Assembly: GCA_019973155.2 (NCBI GenBank)
Contig: BPQB01000021.1
Coordinates: 310,001-374,000 of the forward strand
Origin: Phanerochaete sordida
Taxonomy: Eukaryota > Basidiomycota > Agaricomycetes > Polyporales > Phanerochaetaceae
Reading direction: 5' to 3'
DNA length: 64,000 nt
Part shown: piece after piece, positions 1-12,299 of the stretch
Numbering within the stretch: position 1 is the first letter of the stretch
How the letters are laid out: each line of letters begins with the position of its first letter
Translations under genes and position numbers: made by a program
Notes under the pieces: model-generated
Database searches by the model: none
Told to the model about the DNA's origin: nothing
Seen by the model: only the letters and a program-made list of their open reading frames with translations

Positions 1-515
1 TCCCCATTTCCATGTTGAATTTGACTGCGGCTGTCCGTTGACGGTTAAAGTACTTGCGCTGAATGGGATTTAGGCTGTCCATAGCGCCGCCCGAGACCAC
101 GCCGACGTTCATTCGTTATACGACGGCTTACGGTTATACAATAAGACATTCACAGCCAGCTGTGCTCGCCTTTGTGTTGTTTCAGCAATGGCTCACCGCC
201 ACGTGTTCCGTAGATCTGTCGGGCCGCGTCGACAAAGGCGTCCTGTCGGGACTGGCAAAGTTGCCTCGCGATCGGTGCGTTCCATGGTACCACAGACTTC
301 GGACAGCATGTTGACTTTCCACCGAGCCAGGGATCGCCTTACGGAAACGAAGCTTAGGCCGCGCGGCTGTGCCTTTGCACGGAGAAGAATCCCAACCGTA
401 CGGGCGTCTCTGGGGCTGTGACCTTCAGCGGTGCAGCAACTATAAAGTTATCCGGTTTTCTGGCTGCCACCCTCACCGCACCCTCCGCCCCATCCGCAAA
501 TCCTTCACTCTCAGC
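1..515. other. 5' edge, no gene recognised
   Basis: Only short overlapping open frames with no recognisable protein. The one feature I can name is a TATA-like box just upstream of the gene that starts at 516. Confidence 0.6.
441..447 (+). promoter_or_regulatory. TATA-like box of the gene at 516
   Basis: The sequence tataaag lies 75 nt upstream of the chosen ATG. Its presence supports that ATG as the start. Three of the four related genes at 38-41 kb also have TATA-like boxes. Confidence 0.5.
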
Positions 516-1442
516 ATGCCTAGCTCAGAAACGCACTCTACCGCCTCGAGCAGCGGCGAGAAGGTGTTCGCGTACGAATACGGAAATGAGACGCTGGTTT
601 TCGTGCAGGCAGCCGATACATTTGAGGTCAGTCGAACCACAGCATGTCCGGAGCATATAATGACACCAAATTGCAGCGCGCAGCTGATCTTGCACGAAAG
701 TCTTTCTGTGCTCTAGAGGAGGAGAAGCTGCAGCGCATACAGTTCACCGTAGAAGCGAAATTCAAGCAAGAGACACTCACTCGCATCCGCGTATCTCCTT
801 CTGCGTGGCCACTGGTCTCTCGCGAGCTTCCGAAATACGAGGTCCTCCGTATTGAGCTGCCAGAACCGCATCCAGCGATCGCACACGACGCGCCACCACA
901 GTACAACACCTCAGAGAGCCAAGCTTGGGAGGACCAGTATGTCACCTACCGCTACAACGACGAACTTGTCTACGTACGGCTAGCATCCAACGCAGAGGCA
1001 AGTCCCTCACATGCACCGCGCCACCCAGCGAAACTGACCGCAACCACAGGACGCCGTCGCGCTCGCCCAGGAAACCTTCCCCGCGCTCGCGCACCTCCCA
1101 GCAAACTGCATCCGCTTCTGCGTGAGCGTGAAGGTGCGCGGCGCGCCGGGGCGCTGCGCGGTGGGCCCGTCCGCGTGGGGCACCGTCGCGCGCGGGCTCT
1201 CGCGCGGCGAGCTCATGGACATCGAGCTCGAGCTCCCGCGCTCGCGCGAGCCGTCGCCCGCGCTCGACAGCAAGCCCGCGCTCTTCCTCGACGCGGACCT
1301 CCCGCCGCAGTACGACGCGGGCGGCAGCGGCGGGCACCTCGACGCGAAGCCGCGCGCGCGCGCGGACGGCTCGCCCGAACGCCCTCGCTCGCCGGGCGTC
1401 ATGCAGAAGGCGCGCATCCTGTTTGGTGGCAAGAAGCCGTGA
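516..1442 (+). CDS. Two-domain member of an undescribed small-protein family
   Basis: Exons 516-626, 677-997 and 1050-1442 give 274 aa of unknown function. The protein contains two copies of one domain, about residues 12-90 and 105-180. Each copy reads: aromatic-rich strand (FAYEYGNETLVFV; YVTYRYNDELVYV), a splice junction, a helix beginning RAADLARKSF or DAVALAQETF, a strand (IQFTVEA; IRFCVSV), then a conserved SAW before a last strand. Both introns are phase 0 and split the two copies at the same place, so the exon pair was duplicated with its intron. The second intron (998-1049) is GC-AG, donor G|GCAAGT. The C-terminal tail is Pro/Arg-rich and looks disordered. Four single-domain relatives lie at 37.9-41.3 kb. 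A ubiquitin-like fold is my inference from the strand/helix order, not a database match. Confidence 0.85.
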
Positions 1443-2616
1443 ACTGGCGGGCGGTGGCCTCAACGCCTGCGTGCTCGATCGCCAGCGCGGCATTCATCTG
1501 CCCGGCCCCTCTGCTACATTGCGCTTCCATCTATACCTCGTCGCACACGCCAGTATACCCCCCACTGCACCATACCCTGCCGTCCCATACTGTGCGGCTT
1601 AATAGACGGCGCTCCCGGGACTCTGCACTTCCACCTTAGACATTGGCTCTCGAGAAGCTTGGCTAGGGGACTCCCTGCAGACATTCATAGAGGTCCCCCT
1701 CTGTATTACTACGTATTTCCTAGTGCATGTAGCATACAATCACATCTTGTTTCCACCACTACCCACGCATAGTGCACGTTCGTCGCGCAGTGCATTGTCG
1801 TATATTGCTCCTCAGGCTCCCCACGCAACCTGGCGCGATCTGCCAAGGAGCACAGGCTCACTCCGCCCGCAGCACAAGTGCTACACACGCCTGCGCATAT
1901 ACGCTCCCGCGCCCCGGCGGGCGCCCCGCAGGCAGTGCACATCGACTCACACTTCCCTCGCCGCGCAGCGAGCGCGCGACGCATTGCCCGCGCTGGCCCG
2001 GTCACGCCTGTCAGCAGCACCGCACCGCGCATGTACGCGCCGCGCGCTGTCCGCGCGTGTGCGTGCGCCGGGGCAGAGGGGACGGCGGGGCGGTGCGGCT
2101 CTGCGTGCGTGCGAGACGGACGCCGGGCGCGTTGCCGGGGCCCGGGGGCGGCGCACGAGAGTTCAGGACGTCCAGCGCGCGTGCCCGCGACGTTGTGCCC
2201 TGGCGAGCCGCGTCGCGCCGTGTGCCGCGCCTCGCGACGCGTTGCGAAGCGGGCGAGGCCGGTCGCGTAGTGGGCGACAGGGGTCCTAGGGCCTGCACGC
2301 GGCTTCCAGGAGACGCGCGCTCAGGGCGGTGTGCGTCGCGGACAAGGGTCGGTGGGAACGTCTCACGGGGTGCCTGCGGCCGGACGGAACGCGCTCAGAG
2401 CTGCTATTGGTACATTTTGGGCGCGGAACGCATGCTAAGTGGGTATGCGGGCACGGTCCGTGACTCGAGGGCGAGGACAGACACAGCCGACGGTGTCATA
2501 CATGCGAGGGTGCGCGCTGCGGCGAGTCAATGCCTCCCCGACTCGCGGCCGCCGATTATGACGGCCTCGCTCTCAGCCACGGCAGTGAAGTGCAGGCCGT
2601 GGCTGGGCGTGCGGGC
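1443..2616. other. GC-rich intergenic stretch, no gene recognised
   Basis: This is the shared 3' side of two converging genes. Long open frames run through it on both strands, but they are Arg/Ala/Cys-rich, match no family and look like a by-product of high GC. Confidence 0.6.
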
Positions 2617-4173
2617 CTACGTCCTGCTATGCCGCAGGAGCGCCTTGCTCCGGAAGGTCGCGTTGTACTGGAGCAGGTTGTTGATGTCGCGCACCCAGTC
2701 GTCCTCCTTGCCGGGGCCCGCGCCCTCGCCGTCGCGGCTGTCGTCGGGCTCGGCGATCGACGAGCGGTTGATGCACGGCACGGGGTACAGTGACGCCTGC
2801 ACCGTGATCGCCTCGCCCGGGCGCAGGACGTGCGACGCCTGGCCGTCCATCGACAGCCCTGCCTCTGCGCGGCTGCGCTCGGATACCTGGCAGGGCAGGG
2901 CCGTCAGTGGCATAGTGAATATACGGATGGCGGTGGACGTACCCGCAGGGTAATCGACGAGGACGACGGGAAGACGAGCGGCCGGAAGGACAGGCTCCGG
3001 GGACAGATCGGTGTCAGCACGAGTGCGCTCAGCGACGGGTGCACGATGGGCCCTCCTGCTGACAGCGAGTACGCAGTGGATCCGGTCGGTGTCGAGACGA
3101 TTATGCCGTCGGACTGGCCGCGTGTCAGCACGGAAGGAACTCAAGGTGCAGCGGCTGAATGCACGTACCACTGCCTCGGTCAGGTGCTGCCCGTCGACGA
3201 ACACGTCGATGGTGTTCAAATGTGGACTCGCGCCTCGGTGTAATGCAACTTCGTTCATGACCTGCCATTCTGCGAAACATTCAGCTGAAGGTCGACAGTG
3301 CCCAGGCGAAGGGGGTCGTACCTTGCCGTACGTCCTCCATGTCATCGCCGTCCTTGTTCTGGAACGTGCAGTTGAGGCGCATGCGGTGAAGAACGGTAGC
3401 CTTGCCTTCAAAGGCGGTCTCGATGGCCTTCCCAAAGTCGTCGATGTCTGGCCTTCGTCACTGACCCATCCGGGTATACGATAGGCGTGAACTTACGAAA
3501 CGGTAGAAGAAAGCCCAGCGTGCCCATTGAAAAGCTTAGCACAGGAGGCACTGCACCAACCTTGAAGAGCGAGGCGGCGTGTAGGATCGTGCCATCGCCC
3601 CCGAGCGTGACTATTAAGTCGATTGGATCGGCATTTGGGCCTTCGAACATCGGTTTAATTGTGGGATGCTCGATAGCGCAGCGTATGTGCTCACCAGGAC
3701 GCCAAATTTCGGTGCCATCGGGCCTGTCGGGCCTGTCTTCATGGTATACGCGCACGTCGGGGTGCCTCTCGCGCATATAGCTGTGAAGTGCCGTCAGGCG
3801 GATATTGCGCTGGGATGAGACGACAGTGCGTACTGAAGTAATGAGTCGATGGCATCGACGACCGGTTTCGTTCGGTGCTTGTTGATGATGAGGAGAGACT
3901 TGGGCGGGACCCGATACTGGCCTGGTCTACCTTGAACAGGCCGTGAGATCTGTATACGCCCGCGACACGATGCGAGCGAGCAACATACGCGGAGGCGACA
4001 CCCGAAGTGGCGAGAGTGGCTTGGGTCTTCTTCAAGGCCGTCGAGCTCGAGGCGGCATGCCTCGTCGACAGGCTTTGCAGAGAGCGGGCAGTCGCGCTGC
4101 AGACGGCCGGTGATAGTGGGGCGCGTACGCGCAAGGAAGGGCGCCGCAGCGCTGCGTGGGCTGCTCTGAACAT
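2617..4173 (-). CDS. NAD(H) kinase, probably mitochondrial (POS5-like)
   Basis: Phosphorylates NAD(H) to NADP(H) using ATP. About 405-415 aa. Clear exons on the minus strand: 3780-3497, 3447-3322, 3269-3169, 3113-2943 and 2886-2617, all in phase. Family motifs are intact: the GGDGT nucleotide loop ([12 protein letters not shown]), NEVALHRG, the [14 protein letters not shown] active-site segment, and the [10 protein letters not shown] strand. The tail [14 protein letters not shown] matches the fungal family C-terminus. The first exon starts at 4173 with an Arg/Ala/Ser-rich, acid-poor N-terminus ([20 protein letters not shown]), typical of a mitochondrial targeting peptide, hence POS5-like rather than cytosolic UTR1-like. 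One intron between 4000 and 3910 joins this leader to the kinase frame; I could not fix its borders. Divergent from the Asteroid gene. Confidence 0.93.
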
Positions 4174-4588
4174 CGCGGGAGGGTGCTACGTGTTGAGCCG
4201 GAGAGTTGCGTGGTTGCACAGCCTGGGTGTGCAGGGTCTGGGAGGAGGCCGGACGCCCTGCAGAGAGCGGACTCGAGTCAAACGGTTGGTCGCACCTAGC
4301 GCCCGATGAGCGAATGCCTTGACCCGCCATCAATCCCGCCGCTACCATGTACGGACACTGACGCTTACCTAAGCGCCTCTTCAGGCTTGTTTGACGTCTC
4401 TCGCTTGCCTCGCCCTCTCCGTTCTGCCCAGTCTACGCATGGATACTCGCATATACTGTGTCTACCTCGTATACGTGCTATTTGCCTTGCAACGATCCGA
4501 CAGCGCTGTGTGAAGAGCCCCCTGCACCCCGATCAATCCGCCCCAGTCTTCCGCATCGCCTGGCGCTTGGAGGTACTTGCATTTTGGA
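4174..4588. promoter_or_regulatory. Shared divergent promoter region
   Basis: This 415-bp gap separates the starts of the NAD kinase (-) and the Asteroid-type nuclease (+), so it must carry both promoters. I see no strong TATA box. Confidence 0.5.
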
Positions 4589-7193
4589 ATGGGCGTGCAT
4601 GGCCTTACGACCTACATTAACGAGCACAGCGCTGCGTTAGCCAAAACCCTTCATTTCGCTACAGATGTAGCACCTACCGAACCTACAACATTCGTCATAG
4701 ACGCATGGTCGTGAGTACCCTTGCCTGAGGCCGTGGCGCACTGCTCACCGCCCTTCCTCGCAGCTTCATTTACGAAGTCCTTGCTTGGGCAGGCCTTCCC
4801 TGGGTCTATGGCGGAGAATACGATCAGTTCTCCGAGGCTGTCGAGAGCGTGGTGAGGTCATGGTTGAGCGTTGGCCTGCGGCTGTACTTCGTCTTCGATG
4901 GTGAGCTTGCTTCGCTCGTGTCCTCCACCCGCCATGCCCACCCGTCTTAGGCCCTTATCCCGAAATCAAGTTCCCTACCATCATATCCCGCGTCAATCGC
5001 TCGACCATCCAGCCGTCGCACCTATTCTTCCGCACGTCTGCGAGCTCGCGCTCGACGCCTCGATTCCTCCGTGAAAGCGCAATGCTCCCCCCGGGCATGT
5101 ACGCCGCCTGCGTGGAGACCCTGCAAAACGTCGCCCGCAGCATCAGTTCAGATGAAGTGCTTGAGCTTCACTTCGCAGACGAGGAGGGAGACCCCTACGC
5201 TGTAGAGCTTGCGGCTCGTCTGGGCGGATACGTCGTCGGGAACGACTCCGATTTTGTCATCCTGAACGCGGAAGGCTACTGCGGCTACGTCCCGCTGACG
5301 CTCATGTCCTGGACCGCACTTGGTACGGAAGACGAAGACATGGACGACGGCGGCGAGGACGGCTTCCAGACGGTCGTGTCGAAAGGCAAGAAGAAGGCCG
5401 TCAGCCAGAAAAGCGGCGTCTCACCCGGCATCATACCCCCCGACGCCACATCCGGACTGCAGCTGTCGGTCATCACTTACTCGCCAACTGCACTCGCTTC
5501 CCACCTCCAGCTGCCGATCTCTCTGCTGCCGCTGCTCGGCGCTCTGGTTGGGAACGACTTCACCGGCGAGAAAGAAGCGTCCGCCACGACGTCGCAGGAG
5601 ACGAACCTGCAGTGGCTCTTCTTCGAGCGCTCGCTCACCCTCACGCAGCGCATCACGCGCGTCGCGACGACGCTCCGGACGATCCTCGCGAACGCGCTCG
5701 CCCCGGGGCGCAACAAAAACAAGCACGCCGTGCACAGCGTCATGGAGCTCATCGACCGCGCGGTGACGGCGCTCGTCGTGCGCTCGCTCGACAGCATGGC
5801 GTCGGGCGAGAAGGAGCGCGTCGTCGAGCGCGTCGTCGAGGCGACGCTGCAGTACGCCATCCCGCGCTACGACGGCGCGCTCCCCGGCGCGCAGGGCCTC
5901 TGGCCCGACGGCGTCTGCGCGCTGCACGACGCGGGCAGCTGCCCGCTCCTGCGCGACCTCGCGCCGCCGGACGACGCGTTCGACGACGGCGCCGGCGCGC
6001 TGAGGGACCGCGTGCGCGCGGCGTACGTCGCGGCGTACCGCGCGGGCCGCATCGACCCCCACACGTTCGACGTCATGCACTCCGGCACGTTCTGGTACCG
6101 CCAGTTCCTCGAGAACCCGGACTTTGAGAACGTCTCGCGCAGCATCGCACGCCCGATCCAGCTGTGGGTGTATGCGTTGCTCGACGACGGCCTGGGGCTG
6201 CCTGCCCAGCCGGAGGCGGAGCCACAGCCGGAGTCATCACGAGGCGAGCTGGAAGACGGCGCGGACGAGGACCTTGATGATGGTGACGAACTCATCGACG
6301 TCGTCGAGGAGGACTCGGACGATGAAGACATTGACCCGCTCGCACCGCTGCGTGGCGCACTCCAGCAGCTCAATGGATCCGACGAGGGCACCACGACTGA
6401 GGCGACGAGTGTCACGTCGACTACGCCGGCACCTGCTAAGACTGAGCTGAAGACCATTGAAGAATATGTCCGTCGCGGGACTAGGCTCGCTGCCGAAGAG
6501 GTCGTCGTTCCTTCTCTGTCCGAGCTGCTCGCATCGCTCCCTGACGGCGGCCTCACAGCGATCAACACCCCCGTGCAACTGCAGAGCGAAGACGACCGCC
6601 TCACATTCCTCCTCCGCGCCCTGCAAAGCGACACAGACCTCATGCGCTCGCTGCCCGCCGAGCAGCGCCTCCCCGCGCTCGTCCTGCGTTGCGTCGTGCG
6701 GCAGCTGCACACGCGCGCCGCGGAGCGCGCCCACGACCGCGCGCGCGAGAAAGAGCGGTGGACGCAGGCCGAGGCGCGCGCCTTCCTCGCGTCCTTCGCC
6801 TTCGGCGCGCCCGCACCTTCGCTCGACGCCGCGGCAGTGCCGCTCGCGGACCGCAGCGTGCAGCTCGCGGCGCAGGCGGGCGCGGCGCTCGACGCGTGCG
6901 CGCGCCTCGGCGAGGTGCTGCTCCTGCACGCCGCGCTCCCGCGCCCGCTCCTGCGCTGGTCCGGCCGCCGCTTCCACGCGCACCTCGCGGGCGCGCCGCC
7001 GCCGCCGCACGACGCGGTGCCCGAGCGCCTCTGGCGCGCGTGCGCGCAGGGCCTCGAGCATGCGTTCGCGGAGCCGCCGGGCAAGAAGCGGCGCAAGGAG
7101 AAGAGGGTGGAGAAGGCGCCGCCGCCGGCGAGCGCGCCGAGGCCTGCTGGGTTTGGGGGCAAGTTTGGGTTGTTGATGGATGTCGATGCGTAG
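4589..7193 (+). CDS. Asteroid-type XPG/FEN-family nuclease domain protein
   Basis: Exons 4589-4710, 4764-4900 and 4951-7193 encode 833 aa. The N-terminus MGVHGLTTYI is the hallmark XPG-N start. An Asp-containing strand (TFVIDAW) and the segment RLYFVFDGPYPE follow. The XPG-I-like part near residues 185-225 reads DEVLELHFADEEGDPYAVEL then GNDSDFVIL, which keeps the acidic residues and the GxDSD-type motif. This order, with a long divergent C-terminal half instead of a helix-hairpin-helix region, fits the Asteroid subgroup (single-strand or flap DNA nuclease-like; function in fungi unknown). An acidic low-complexity stretch lies at about residues 420-450 and a Lys/Arg-rich tail near residue 800 could be a nuclear localisation signal. 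The third exon is long and uninterrupted, unlike most neighbours. Confidence 0.88.
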
Positions 7194-9693
7194 TGCGTGC
7201 ACCAAAATGACGTGTACTCTCCGAACGTCTCTGTACTATGCTGCCTACATTATATCCTAATATGATGGCCTCTCCTGTGTGCAGTCGAGCATGACGACTG
7301 GGCTGCTTCTGAGCATCTGGACGCGGAATACAGCGGAGCGGCGGGCAATGTCACCTCTGTTCAACTTTTCAACGCCGAAATCGCGAGCCTATCCGACGTC
7401 GCAGAAAGATGTCTGACGCCACAGCGGCGTGTTGCGCGCGACGGACCACCCATCGCACGCCGTCCATCAGCGTGATTTCGTTGCGTAAATCAGCGGTTTG
7501 CCTGATCATCTCCGAGAGCAAAGCTTCGCTGCGGGCCTGCGGCGGGCTGCTGACAACACGCCGTCCCGCGTGACGCAGCTGCAGGTGATACGCGCCGTGG
7601 AGAAGCATCGCGCAGATTCCTTGGCAGCCATCGCCGCCATCGACAGGCGCGGACGACGCGGGTGCGCGCGGGCGCTGGGTGGATATCGTGATCACTGGCC
7701 ACCGCAGTCGTCTTTGGATATCGCCCGTCGGGCTTCTTCGACGAGCCGGCACTGCAACCTGCTACTAGCAGGTTGCAGTGCTGCTACACCGCGACGGCGG
7801 ACCGCCTGCAGCGGGCGAGCCGACCGCGCTGGAAACCGTGCGCCGGCTCGCGGCGGGCACACGCGAGCCGCAAGACAGAACGCGGCGCGAGAGCCGCGCG
7901 GTGATGCACACGACGCAGATTCCGGGCTGCGACAGCACCCACTGTGTGTGCGGCGCGCCGCCCCGCAGAGCCGCGCCGCGGCGAGATGGCGATGGATAAG
8001 GCGGGCGCGGGCAGAAGCAGGCAGGAGCGCAATCTGCGGGAACGTGGCGGCACTGTTCGTGACTGGGGCGATGGGGTAGGATGTGGCGGGCGGAGCGGGA
8101 GGCGGTTCGTCGCGTGGGCGGGCGAGCTGGTAGGCGCGACACGCCCGCGGTCGTAGGAAGTAGCGGTTGCACTGGCAGCAGAGAAGCTGGACGATGTGGC
8201 ATGGGCGGGGGAGATGAACGGAGGCAGGCAGGCTATGGAAACGCCGTTTCGCGAAGTGCGGTGGATTCGCTCTGATTTTAACGTTCTGTAGCGCGGGTGA
8301 CATTTTTGCATTGTGCGAGGTCAGCAGATGCTCTGAAATCGATGTCATCTGTACGGTCAAAAAACGATGAGGCCAAGCAGGCAAACGAGCAGGCAACTTA
8401 CTCCACATTACACGATATCTCGTGTGGCCGCTGTTCCCAGCGTCGGGGCTGTGGCTCTAATTTTACATGGGCTGTTAGCACTTTGAAACCTGGACTCATC
8501 TTTGCAATTTCTCTCGTGTCTTGTGCACGGGCTCAGCGCTGGGTGGCCGAGGGAGGCATCGGGGAAAGCTTGTGCAGCCCTGAATAATCTGTCATGATGC
8601 ATCAAGCCCCAAGCGTCGCCGCTGCTCGCGAAGCCGGCGTTATGGCAAGATGTCTCCGAGTGCTTGCACACGTGTCCGAGGCAGAAGCCCAGCGGTGTGC
8701 GGTGTACGGTGGCAAGCCTGCAATGAAACAGACCTATCTCCCGGCCGAGCGTGCACCGGCGTGTTCTCAGGAGCCCTGCCGCGTCGCGGGCCCCGCGCTG
8801 CTAAGCGAGAGCCTCGATCCCCGGCGCGCATGCAGCTCCGTCAAGCTCAAGCTCAGGCTCTGATGCGTATTCGCCGGGGGCAGGCCCGGGGCTTTCTTCA
8901 GGCAGAATGTGGCGCAAGGCACCGTGCCAGTCGTCCGTGGCGAGGCACGGCGCCCGCGCGGGACCTGGCAGCGCGGAAGAAATGCGCGGGAGCAGAGTCG
9001 CTTTGTGGCGCCCCGACTGATATCGGAGCGCTGCTGATTGGCTCGCCGCCATCTGATTCCTCTGATGCGTCTCGAGAATTGTCTGCTCTTTTTCAACATC
9101 GGGCAGCGCTGCAAACTGGCAAGCGAACGGCGAGGCGGAAGTAGAGAGAAGGCTGTGGCGCCTATTTTCAGCTGTGGCGCTTCCCGAACCTTTCGGCGCT
9201 TAGGCGATCGTCAGTGCTAACTCCTCCGCCGCTCGACTCAAGCGAGATCAAGCTACAGCGGCTGGTAGAATCTGTAGAAATGGGCTAAGTTTTATCTATG
9301 CTATTTGACAGGGCCGTCAAGGATCCAAGAGCTCGCAAGGCTGGCTGCAAAGCGTCTGCCGGCGGCATCTTCAAACCCAGATTGATCTCCGAGGATGTCT
9401 CGGACCACGGTCTTGTCCATCGTCTCTTCCGTCGTCAACGACGTCCACGACATGCTGCGCGTCCTCGACCTGCACAACTGCCCCGTCTATCTACCGCCGC
9501 TCCTGTCGCTCACTCTGAGGAGTGGAAACGCGTCGTCAATGCGCCATGGGCGTATTCAGCGGTGGAGAGGCCTGTCTCCACTCTCCCCACTGTATATCTC
9601 GCGCCATGCCCGTCGCCCTGAGTATCCAGACTTTCCGAGAGCACTACCTCCCTTTTTCCCTTCTACGACCCCGTCACGAAAACACGAACATAG
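7194..9693. other. 2.5-kb gene-poor GC-rich stretch
   Basis: No protein family recognised on either strand. A perfect hairpin sits at 7749-7781. A frame opening with ATG at 9395 could be an upstream exon of the membrane-protein gene that follows, but I could not link it by convincing splice sites. Confidence 0.55.
7749..7781. repeat. Perfect inverted repeat (15-bp arms, 3-nt loop)
   Basis: Left arm 7749-7763 (gcactgcaacctgct), loop act, right arm 7767-7781 is its exact reverse complement. The pairing stops at 7748/7782. The surrounding sequence has no gene. Confidence 0.95.
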
Positions 9694-12299
9694 ATGATAC
9701 CTGCACAGTGTGAGAACTGCAGTAATACGGTGCGTGTACAGATATCTTCTCCCGAGCGACCGCGCTAATCAGGCATCCGTTCTCTGTGATCTCCTCCGTG
9801 TTCCCTTGCATCCTTGCATGTGCGTCGCAGCCTTCCCAGACCATCAACGACCGGCATGCCTCGCCCAACCTCGCAGTCATTCTCGGTGTCCTCGGCGGCA
9901 TGGCCGCCACAGCCGTCCTGGTCTTCATATGCGTCCCCTACCTCCGGCGCCGGACGCGATCCCCATCGATGCGGAGCGCATCCGCGCAGGCGCCCCCACG
10001 TCTGACTGATCTGGAGAAGGGTCGCCGCTATGCCCTCGGCTCGCTGGGAGCGAGCACGCGGAGGAAGAGCTCCCTGGTGTCGTACATCTCGCGCTGGAGA
10101 CGCGGCCTGGGGGAGCTGGGGTCGAGGCGGTCGAGGCGGACGGGGACCATCTCGTACGATCCTGTGAGCGAGTGGGGAGGAGAGGATGATCTGCATCGAC
10201 ATCACGAGAAGCAGGGCAGCACGAGCAAGGGGAAGGGGAAGATGGGGGAGGCGCTTCTGCCCTTTCTACCAGAGGTATCAACCTTCACATGGTCAGACCT
10301 CCGCTCAAAGAACACCAGCGCCGAGTCCACCGACAACAGCACAGACGACGACGGCCTGGACGTTGCACAGACGTACAGCATCCCCACGGACGCAGCCACG
10401 CTCTCGCACAACACCAGCTGTAGGACCGAGGCCTCACAGCGGCCGCAGACAGAGCCGAGAGTCGGAGTTGTCGGAACATCAGTCGCACTGCCTCCCCATT
10501 CCCAATTAGCCGCTGTCAGCACGCAGGCACCGAGAGATCCCCAGGCGAAACGCAGCCTCACGCCGCCAGGCCTCAGCTCAAAAGCGTCGTCCGTCAGGCA
10601 AGATTCGTATCCCGATTACGTCCATCCCGACGTCCTCTTTGCGGACGACCGCAACAGGGCCTACGCCGCCGAGCCTCGCCCGCGGGTGTCCCTCCCACAG
10701 GCAGCAGCGCCCACGTCCTACAACATCCTAGGCATCGAGATGGAGCCCGCTGGACCATCTGCCCACAAGCCGCACTCCCAGACCAAGTCGCACTCTGGAT
10801 CGCTGTCACGCCCAGGGTCCCTCCAGCTGCCCTCGCCGCCAGACTCGCCGCCGCCGCCCGCAGGCGCATCCGCCTCCTCGCGCCCGCACGGGCACGGCCG
10901 CTCGGCATCCCATGCACATGCGCTGCCCATCGCGTCGGGCAGCCACCGTCCGCCCCTGGGCTCGACGCGCTCGGCGCCGATCACGTCCGCCCTCCCATTC
11001 CGCCCGCCCACGTCCAGCGCAGCGGCGAGCACACCCGCGTGGTGGAGCACGACCTCGGCGCACCACCCCTCGACGCTCTCTCCCCCGCAGTCTCCCCCGC
11101 GATCGTCCCATCGCAGATCGCCGTCACAGACCCCCGAGGCGGGCTCGTCGCGCTCCCCAGCGTCGGCGGGCTCGCGGGCGACGTCCCCGCAGGGCTCCCT
11201 CACGCACGCCTTCCGCACGCCGCTGCAGCGCTCGCCGTCGCACTCGTCGCAGCACGACACCGCGTCGATCCTCGCGCCGATGGAGGGCGGAGCGCTCGGG
11301 CGGTACCCGTCGCTGACGGTGTCGCCCGCGGCGATCGAGGAGGATGCGCCCGCCAGGAGGAGCAGGCACCGCTCGGCGACCGTGGGCGGCGCGGAGCGGC
11401 CCGCGAGCAGCACCGGTGAGCGTCCCTCGCGCACGCCCCAGGGCGCGCGCCCGCGCCCGGGGCCCGTCGAGGCCCTGCGCCAGCTCGAAGCCAACGCGGG
11501 CTCCCCGTCGAACACGCCCGGCGCCGCGCACGACCGCCACACACAAGAGGAGAAGGAGCGCCGCGCGCACCTCCGCGCGTCCATGGCCCCCCCGCAGACG
11601 CCCCACGTCGTCGACAAGAGCCGCCTCCGCCGCGAGAAGGGCCAGAGCGTCGCCGCGCTCGGCTACTTCGACACCGCGCACGGCGCCGCGGCCAGCCCGG
11701 CGCGCGGGCCCGCATCTGCGCTCGCGAGCCCCGCGTCCGCGGCGACGTCGCGCGCGTCCTCGCCCGCGCCCGTGCGCGCGCACGACTACGCGCAGCCCGG
11801 GCATGCGCCGTCGCCGCTCTCCCCGCTCTCGCCCGCGTCGTCGTCGCTGTCGCCGTCCCCGTCCGCGTCGGGCTCGAGCCACCGGCGGCACTCGGTCGCG
11901 CACCAGCCGACGCTCGTGCGGCGGCACGACTCGCCGGCGCTGCGCCCGCTGCCGGCGTCGACGCTCTTCGGGCCGGGCTCGCCGCCCGTGAGCCCGCCGC
12001 TGCGCCCGCATGGAAGCGGCGGCGGACCGGGCGTGCGCCGCGCGGACGCATATTTGGGGGCGCGCAGCCGCAGCGGGAGCGGCGTCGCGCTCGGCGAGCG
12101 GAGCCGGAGTGGCAGCGTCGCGAGCCTCGCGGTCCTCGGCGAGCGTCCTGAGCGCGAGGCTGAGGGCGCGGAGGGCCGGGATAGGGAGCGGGAGAGGCGG
12201 CGCGAGCGCCGAGAGAGCACGGCGTCGCGGCGGTCGGTGCTCCCGCCCGTCGAGCGTCACGCGCCGCTGGACATGCGGGAGTTCGAGGCGCAGCGGTAG
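9694..12299 (+). CDS. Single-pass membrane protein with long disordered Ser/Pro-rich tail
   Basis: The second exon, from about 9831 to 12299, is a continuous frame. It opens with a short polar stretch, then one transmembrane helix (LAVILGVLGGMAATAVLVFI) followed at once by the stop-transfer sequence RRRTR, so the roughly 800-residue remainder is predicted cytoplasmic. The tail is rich in Ser, Pro, Arg and Gly with many SP motifs and ends in an Arg/Glu-rich helix-like segment. No catalytic domain is visible. There is no in-frame ATG near the helix. The best start I find is the ATG at 9694 (exon 9694-9729, intron 9730-9830), giving a very short N-terminus. Related Agaricomycete proteins usually have a larger extracellular part, so upstream exons may be missing from this model. 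Confidence 0.6.

Noticed and set aside
1348..1365. Alternating CG run that could adopt Z-DNA
   Set aside because: It lies in coding sequence and encodes an Arg/Ala-rich tail; codon bias explains it.
1772..2953. 393-codon open frame on the plus strand
   Set aside because: Its right end is antisense to the last exon of the NAD kinase, and the product is low-complexity Arg/Ala/Ser sequence.
5867..7205. Long antisense frames opposite the Asteroid-type gene
   Set aside because: Low-complexity Arg/Ala/Ser products caused by codon bias of the real gene.
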